DNA from: Acidipropionibacterium virtanenii
GTDB lineage: Bacteria > Actinomycetota > Actinomycetes > Propionibacteriales > Propionibacteriaceae
Length of the DNA stretch: 64,000 nt
Direction: 5' to 3'
Assembly: GCF_003325455.1 (NCBI RefSeq)
Contig: NZ_CP025198.1
Coordinates: 2,914,001 to 2,978,000 of the forward strand
The notes under the pieces were generated by a model. It saw nothing but the letters and a program-made list of their open reading frames with translations, was not told the origin of the DNA and did no database searches. Shown here in pieces: positions 59,543-64,000 of this stretch; position 1 is the first letter of the stretch; each line of letters opens with the position of its first letter. Made by a program: the position numbers and the translations under genes.

Positions 59543-59698
59543 GGGAACCTCCAGGGATCATGATTGCCGGAATCGGGACGGGTGGCGGGCGCAGCGCCGG
59601 ACATGAGACGGATGCGGACGGTGACGACGGTCGTTGCGGATCGCCTCCTACCGGAACCGTCAGGCCGCCGGACCGGGGGATCGACCTCCGACTGGTGC

Positions 59699-59742
59699 GA
59701 AACGCGCGTTTCTTGACGATGAGGTTTCCAAACCGATGTTTC
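59699..59742. promoter_or_regulatory. Paired candidate operators of the ureide cluster
   Basis: GAAACGCGCGTTTC (59699-59712) is a perfect palindrome and CAAACCGATGTTTC (59729-59742) is a near copy. Their centres are exactly 30 bp apart, about three helical turns. A third site lies at 59930-59943. They fit a dimeric regulator of the allantoin genes, acting on the permease promoter side. No regulator gene is in the window. Confidence 0.55.
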
Positions 59743-59834
59743 ATACGGGTGTCAGATCTGGGCATTTTGGTTTCAGTTGCGTTTCAGCGCGGAGCAGGAC
59801 GGCGGGGTCGAGCACCGTGCGCGGGGAGGATTCC

Positions 59835-59890
59835 GCTCCCAACACGCCGTCGTGGCGCCCGTCAGGGACGCGTGACGGCGTGTTGGGAGC
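59835..59890. repeat. Perfect 17-bp inverted repeat in the divergent ureide promoter region
   Basis: GCTCCCAACACGCCGTC (59835-59851) is mirrored at 59874-59890 around a 22-nt centre. It lies mid-way between the divergent permease and allantoinase genes. It could insulate the two promoters or be a large operator. GTTTCAG direct repeats lie beside it (59770-59776, 59781-59787, 59959-59965). Confidence 0.7.
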
Positions 59891-59929
59891 AGCTTCCCCA
59901 CCCGAGAGGCAGCCCCCCAGGCGACTGAT

Positions 59930-59943
59930 GAAACATGAATTTC
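59930..59943. promoter_or_regulatory. Third candidate ureide operator, allB side
   Basis: GAAACATGAATTTC matches the GAAAC-N4-GTTTC pattern with one mismatch. It lies 55 bp upstream of the allB start, where it could cover the promoter. Confidence 0.5.
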
Positions 59944-59997
59944 ACACTGGCCCTGTAGGTTTCAGATCAAGCTCAGCTCTCCACCCCGGAGGATCCC

Positions 59998-61317
59998 ATG
60001 GCAGACAGCTTCACGGTCTCGGCCCCGGCCGCCGTCCACGACGGGCGCGTCGGTCCGGCCACCCTCACCGTCGTCGACGGCGTCGTCACCGCCGTTGACG
60101 ACCACCAGACCCCCGGCGCCGACGTCCTCATCCATCCGGCCGACATCCTGCTGCCCGGGGCGGTCGACACCCACGTCCACCTCAACGAGCCCGGCCGCAC
60201 GCAGTGGGAGGGCTTCGCCACCGGCACCCGCGCCGCCGCGGCGGGCGGCGTCACCACCGTGCTCGACATGCCGCTGAACTCGATCCCTCCGACCACCACC
60301 CCCGACGCCCTGGCCGCCAAGCGCGAGGCCGCCGCCGGGAAGCTGTCGGTGGATCTGGGCTACTGGGGAGGCGCCGTCCCCCAGAACCTCGGACACCTCG
60401 AGGAGCTGTGGGAGGCCGGCGTCTTCGGCTTCAAATGCTTCACCCTGCCCAGTGGGGTCGACGAGTTCGAACCCCTCGACGCCGTCCAGTTGCGGGCCGC
60501 GATGACCGAGATCGCCGGCTTCGGCGGGCTGCTCATCGTCCACGCCGAGGACGCCGGCACCATCGACGCCGCCACCTCGCCCCACTCGACCGCCTACCGG
60601 GACTTCCTGGCCAGCAGACCCGACGAGGCCGAACTGAAGGCCATCGCCCTGGTCATCGACACCATGCGCGAGACCGGATGCCGGGTCCACCTGCTCCACC
60701 TCTCCAGCGCCCGCGGCCTGGAGCTGGTGGCCGCCGCGAAGGCCGAGGGGCTGCCGCTGACCGTCGAGACCTGCCCGCACTACCTGTGCCTGGCCGCCGA
60801 GACCATCCCCGACGCCACCCCGGAGTACAAGTGCTGCCCGCCGATCCGCGACCGCGGCAACCAGGAGGCCCTGTGGCAGGGCCTGGCCGAGGGCCTCATC
60901 GACATCGTCGTCACCGACCACTCCCCCACCACCCGCGCCAACAAGTACGCCTCCGGCGGCGATCTGTCGGCGGCCTGGGGCGGGGTGGCCGGCGTCCAGG
61001 TGGGCTACACCGCCATGCTGGACGCCGCGCCGGCCCACGGCGTCGGCCTGGAGAAGGTCGTCGAATGGATGTCCGAGGGACCGGCCCGGATCATGGGCGT
61101 GCCCGCCAAGGGCGGCATCGCCGTCGGCCACGACGCCGACCTGGCCGTCTGGTCGGCCCGCCCCCAGACCGTCGACGCCGCCGCGCTGAAACACCGCAAC
61201 CCCGTCTCGGCGTGGCACGGGCACACCTTCGGCGGCACCGTCACCGATGTCCGGCTCCGGGGAGCACTCCTCGGCCAGGAGCCCGAGCCGAACGGCCGCG
61301 AGATCTTCCGCGCGTGA
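59998..61317 (+). CDS. allB: Allantoinase
   Basis: AllB opens the allantoin ring to allantoate. The 439-residue amidohydrolase has the metal ligands in VDTHVHLNEPGRTQWEGFAT (about residue 60), the bridging Lys in GVFGFKCFTLPSGVDEFEP, HAEDAGTIDA, ETCPHYLCLAAE and the Asp in VVTDHSPTTRANK. Length and motifs separate it from dihydroorotase and hydantoinase fairly well. GGAGG lies 7 nt before the ATG. It is the first gene of the plus-strand ureide operon. Confidence 0.93.
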   Translation: MADSFTVSAPAAVHDGRVGPATLTVVDGVVTAVDDHQTPGADVLIHPADILLPGAVDTHVHLNEPGRTQWEGFATGTRAAAAGGVTTVLDMPLNSIPPTTTPDALAAKREAAAGKLSVDLGYWGGAVPQNLGHLEELWEAGVFGFKCFTLPSGVDEFEPLDAVQLRAAMTEIAGFGGLLIVHAEDAGTIDAATSPHSTAYRDFLASRPDEAELKAIALVIDTMRETGCRVHLLHLSSARGLELVAAAKAEGLPLTVETCPHYLCLAAETIPDATPEYKCCPPIRDRGNQEALWQGLAEGLIDIVVTDHSPTTRANKYASGGDLSAAWGGVAGVQVGYTAMLDAAPAHGVGLEKVVEWMSEGPARIMGVPAKGGIAVGHDADLAVWSARPQTVDAAALKHRNPVSAWHGHTFGGTVTDVRLRGALLGQEPEPNGREIFRA

Positions 61318-61331
61318 ATCCCAGGAGAGAG

Positions 61332-62555
61332 ATGACACTCGACCAGCTGAACCCCCCGACCCGGCTCCTCATGGGGCCCGGGCCGATCAACGCCGACCCC
61401 CGCGTCGCCCGCGCCACCGCCTCGGCCCTCACCGGCCAGTTCGACCCGTGGATGACGGCGACCATGAACGAGACCATGGGGCTGTACCGGTCGGTCTTCT
61501 CCACCGCCAACGAGCAGACCCTCCTGGTCGACGGCACCTCCCGGGCCGCCATCGAGGCCGCCCTGGTGTCCCTGCTGTCGCCCGGGCAGAAGGTCCTGGT
61601 GGCCGTGATGGGACGCTTCGGGCTGCTGCTCGAAGAGATCGCCGAGCGGGCCGGGGCACAGGTGATCACCATCGAGCGGCCCTGGGGCACCGTCTTCACC
61701 CTCGACGAGATCGAAGAGGGGCTGCGTACCCACCGTCCGGCGCTGTTCGCCACCGTCCAGGGCGACACCGCCACCACCATGAACCAGCCGCTGGAGGGGC
61801 TGGGGCAGCTGTGCCACCGCTACGGCGCGCTGTGCTACGTCGACGCCACGGCGTCGGTGGCCGGCAACGCCCTGCTGGTCGACGAGTGGGAGCTCGACGT
61901 CGTCTCAGCCGGGCTGCAGAAGTGCCTGGCCGGGCCGTCGGGGTCGGCTCCCATCACCATCTCCGAGCGGGCCCGCGAGGTGATCTACTCGCGGCGTCAC
62001 GTGGAGGCCGGGATCAGCGAGGGGGCTGACGGTCCCGGGGAGCGGATCCGCTCGAACTACCTGGATCTGGCGATGCTGATGGACTACTGGGGCCCCGAGC
62101 GCCTCAACCACCACACCGAGTCCGGGCCGATGCTCTACGCCGCCCGCGAGTGCGCCCGCATCATCGCCGACGAGGGCATCGCCGGGACGGTCGCACGGCA
62201 TCGGCTGCACGGCGCAGCGATGGCCGCCGGGCTGGAGGGCCTGGGGCTGGAGCTCTTCGGCGACCAGACCCACCGGATGAACAACGTCATCGGGGTGAAG
62301 ATCCCCGACGACGTCGACGGAGACCGGCTGCGCGCCGCCCTGCTGGAGGACTTCGCGGTGGAGATCGGCACCTCCTTCGGGCCCCTGGCCGGGGTGGTGT
62401 GGCGGGTCGGAGTGATGGGATACAACGCCCGCCGCGACGCCGTCCTGGCCACCCTGGCCGCGCTGGAGGCCGAACTACGCCGGTTCGGCCACCCCACCCC
62501 GGCCTCCGGCGGCGTCGAGGCCGCGATGAACCACTACCAGGAGCAGGAGTCATGA
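61332..62555 (+). CDS. pucG: (S)-ureidoglycine-glyoxylate aminotransferase, PucG-like
   Basis: This 407-residue PLP enzyme of the alanine-glyoxylate aminotransferase family has LLMGPGPINADPRVARATAS, the phosphate-binding VDGTSRAAIEAALVSLL, the Asp in CYVDATASVAGNALLVDEWE, and the PLP Lys in SAGLQKCLAGPSGSAPI. In this operon it most likely moves the amino group of ureidoglycine to glyoxylate, giving oxalurate and glycine. GAGAGAG precedes the ATG. Its stop overlaps the allC start (ATGA). Confidence 0.88.
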   Translation: MTLDQLNPPTRLLMGPGPINADPRVARATASALTGQFDPWMTATMNETMGLYRSVFSTANEQTLLVDGTSRAAIEAALVSLLSPGQKVLVAVMGRFGLLLEEIAERAGAQVITIERPWGTVFTLDEIEEGLRTHRPALFATVQGDTATTMNQPLEGLGQLCHRYGALCYVDATASVAGNALLVDEWELDVVSAGLQKCLAGPSGSAPITISERAREVIYSRRHVEAGISEGADGPGERIRSNYLDLAMLMDYWGPERLNHHTESGPMLYAARECARIIADEGIAGTVARHRLHGAAMAAGLEGLGLELFGDQTHRMNNVIGVKIPDDVDGDRLRAALLEDFAVEIGTSFGPLAGVVWRVGVMGYNARRDAVLATLAALEAELRRFGHPTPASGGVEAAMNHYQEQES

Positions 62556-63898
62556 TCGCAGGAACCACGCTGAACGGATCGGGGCCGCAGAGCGGCCGGG
62601 CCGCACGCGCCGACGTCCAGCGCGATATGACGGCCGCCCGGCGAATCATGGAGCGGGCCGACGAACTGGCGCGCCACTCCGCCATGGAGGGCGGCATCGA
62701 ACGGACCTACCTGAGCCCCGAGCACGCCGAGGTGGACGCCCTGGCCGCCGGCTGGATGCGCGAGGCCGGGCTGACCACCTGGCAGGACGCCTCCGGGGCG
62801 CGGGTCGGGCGGTTGGAGGGTGAGCGCCCCGGGTTGCCGGCGCTGATCCTCGGCTCCCATCTCGACACCGTCCCCGACGCCGGGCGCTACGACGGGCCGC
62901 TCGGCGTCCTGCTGGCCATCGAGGTCGCCAGGCGGATCGCAGAGTCGGGACGTCATCTCCCCTTCGCCCTGGAGACCTACGCCTTCGCCGAGGAGGAGGG
63001 GGTCCGCTTCGGCGCCACCCTGCTGTGCTCCCGGGCGCTGGCCGGCACCTGGACCGACGACCTGTGGAGTCTGCGCGACGCCGACGGGGTCTCGCTGCGT
63101 CGGGCCTTCACCGACTTCGGACTGGATCCGGCGCGGGTCGGTGATGCGGCGCGCGTCGCCGCGGAGCCCGGGCCCAGTGCCGATGCCGGCCCGCGCGGCG
63201 TCGTCGGCTATCTGGAGGCCCATATCGAGCAGGGCCCGGAGTTGGAGGCCGCCGGCCGTCCGCTGGGCGTCGTCACCTCCATCGCCGGGGCCCGGCGCCT
63301 CGAGATCACTGTCACAGGGGAGGCCCGCCATGCCGGCGGAACCCCCTATCCGCGACGCCGCGACGCCCTGGTCGGGGCCTCCGAGGCCGTGGTGGCGATC
63401 GAGCGGATCGGCAGGGAGCGCGACGTCATCGCCACCGTCGGAAGGCTCCACGTGGAGCCCGGCGGGGTCAACGTCGTGCCCGGACGGGCCGTGTTCAGCC
63501 TCGATCTGCGGGCCGAGACCGATGAGAAGCGCGACGCCGCGTGGGAGGAGATCGCCGCGACGATGAAGGAGATCTGCACCCGGCGCGGGCTGGACCTGGG
63601 CGTCGAGCAGTTCCACGAGGCGCGGTCGGTCTCCTGCGCTCCGCCCCTGATGGACGCCGTCGCCTCCGGTATCCGGACCGCCACCGGAGCCGGCGCCGAG
63701 CCGATGCGGATCTGGTCGCGGGCCGGCCACGACGCCATGGCCGTCGCCGACATGTGCGACATCGCGATGATGTTCATCCGCTGTCACGACGGGATCAGCC
63801 ACGCCCCCGACGAGTCGGTGCTGGAGTCCGATGTCGCGGTGGCGCTGAACGCCTATGAGGCGGCGATCCTGGCGCTGGCCGAGAGGTACGAGGCCTGA
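62552..63898 (+). CDS. allC: Allantoate amidohydrolase (M20 family)
   Basis: This enzyme hydrolyses allantoate to ureidoglycine, CO2 and ammonia, feeding the aminotransferase encoded just upstream. The 448-residue M20/hydantoinase-carbamoylase protein has LILGSHLDTVPDAGRYDGPL with the first metal ligands, TYAFAEEEGVRFGATLLCSR, the AHIEQGPELEAAGRPLGVVT stretch, GEARHAGGTPYPRRRDAL and GHDAMAVAD near the end. N-carbamoyl amino acid hydrolase is the alternative, but context favours allantoate. AGGAGCAGGAG precedes the overlapping ATG. Confidence 0.9.
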   Translation: MIAGTTLNGSGPQSGRAARADVQRDMTAARRIMERADELARHSAMEGGIERTYLSPEHAEVDALAAGWMREAGLTTWQDASGARVGRLEGERPGLPALILGSHLDTVPDAGRYDGPLGVLLAIEVARRIAESGRHLPFALETYAFAEEEGVRFGATLLCSRALAGTWTDDLWSLRDADGVSLRRAFTDFGLDPARVGDAARVAAEPGPSADAGPRGVVGYLEAHIEQGPELEAAGRPLGVVTSIAGARRLEITVTGEARHAGGTPYPRRRDALVGASEAVVAIERIGRERDVIATVGRLHVEPGGVNVVPGRAVFSLDLRAETDEKRDAAWEEIAATMKEICTRRGLDLGVEQFHEARSVSCAPPLMDAVASGIRTATGAGAEPMRIWSRAGHDAMAVADMCDIAMMFIRCHDGISHAPDESVLESDVAVALNAYEAAILALAERYEA

Positions 63899-63899
63899 G

Positions 63900-63982
63900 G
63901 AGGCGAGATTTCTCTCTCCAGAAGCGGTCAAACAGCACCGCCATCGACGTTGACGCACGTCTCGGGCGTGAAATCTCGCCTC
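63900..63982. repeat. Inverted repeat after allC
   Basis: GAGGCGAGATTT (63900-63911) is mirrored at 63971-63982, 59 nt apart. It follows the allC stop by 1 nt and may form part of a terminator or another palindromic repeat. The last 18 bases of the window show nothing further. Confidence 0.5.
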
Positions 63983-64000
63983 GCCGGACCGGCGGCGGGG

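Overview
The window is high-GC, gene-dense DNA from an actinobacterium. The best fit is a member of the Propionibacteriaceae, such as Acidipropionibacterium; this is inferred from gene content and style, not from a database search. Supporting signs are the GC-rich codon use, many GTG starts, leaderless promoters of the form TANNNT-N6-start, the fhaA-fhaB-pstP-rodA-pbpA-pknB / trpG / DUF881 / crgA cell-division block, and the TreY/TreZ trehalose pathway. dnaX, the SRP RNA and a tRNA-Ser lie together at the left edge.

Layout. 1-3.1 kb: the 5' part of dnaX, a small membrane protein, the SRP RNA gene (ffs), an S4 RNA-binding protein, tRNA-Ser(GGA) and a divergent HhH-GPD DNA glycosylase. 3.1-8.7 kb: two paralogous APC permeases flanking a two-gene ABC exporter. 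8.7-14 kb: a DUF559-like protein between two copies of a palindromic repeat, an AarF/UbiB kinase coupled to a PadR regulator, and an MHS-type transporter. 14-21.8 kb: treY and treZ, separated by an AbiEi/DUF559-like gene and a HicAB toxin-antitoxin pair. treZ is followed by an orphan antitoxin, a decapitated PIN toxin and a second copy of the treZ 3' end.

21.8-45.2 kb is a large surface-polysaccharide region. The minus-strand operon (polymerase, flippase, three glycosyltransferases, pyruvyltransferase, low-molecular-weight phosphatase) faces a Wzc-like tyrosine kinase. Next comes an operon with two lesions: a sugar-1-phosphate transferase gene split by an IS66-family element with an 8-bp target duplication, and an LCP-family gene with a 1-nt frameshift. 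An intact paralogous sugar transferase lies at 38-39.5 kb. dTDP-rhamnose genes rmlA, rmlB and a fused rmlC-rmlD follow at 41.8-45.2 kb. The likely product is a pyruvylated, rhamnose-containing exopolysaccharide or cell-wall glycopolymer.

45.3-57.2 kb is the growth and division block: FHA proteins, PP2C phosphatase, RodA/FtsW, class B PBP, PknB, a glutamine amidotransferase, DUF881, CrgA, lysS and a YbjQ-type protein. 57.2-64 kb is a ureide (allantoin) catabolic cluster: racemase and NCS1 permease on the minus strand, with allantoinase, ureidoglycine-glyoxylate aminotransferase and allantoate amidohydrolase on the plus strand. The shared divergent control region carries repeated GAAAC/GTTTC half-sites.

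The most notable things are the treZ-tail duplication around a broken toxin-antitoxin module, the doubly damaged polysaccharide operon, a three-copy palindromic repeat whose arms co-vary, several other long perfect palindromes, and the widespread leaderless start arrangement. I found no CRISPR array, prophage or integrase.
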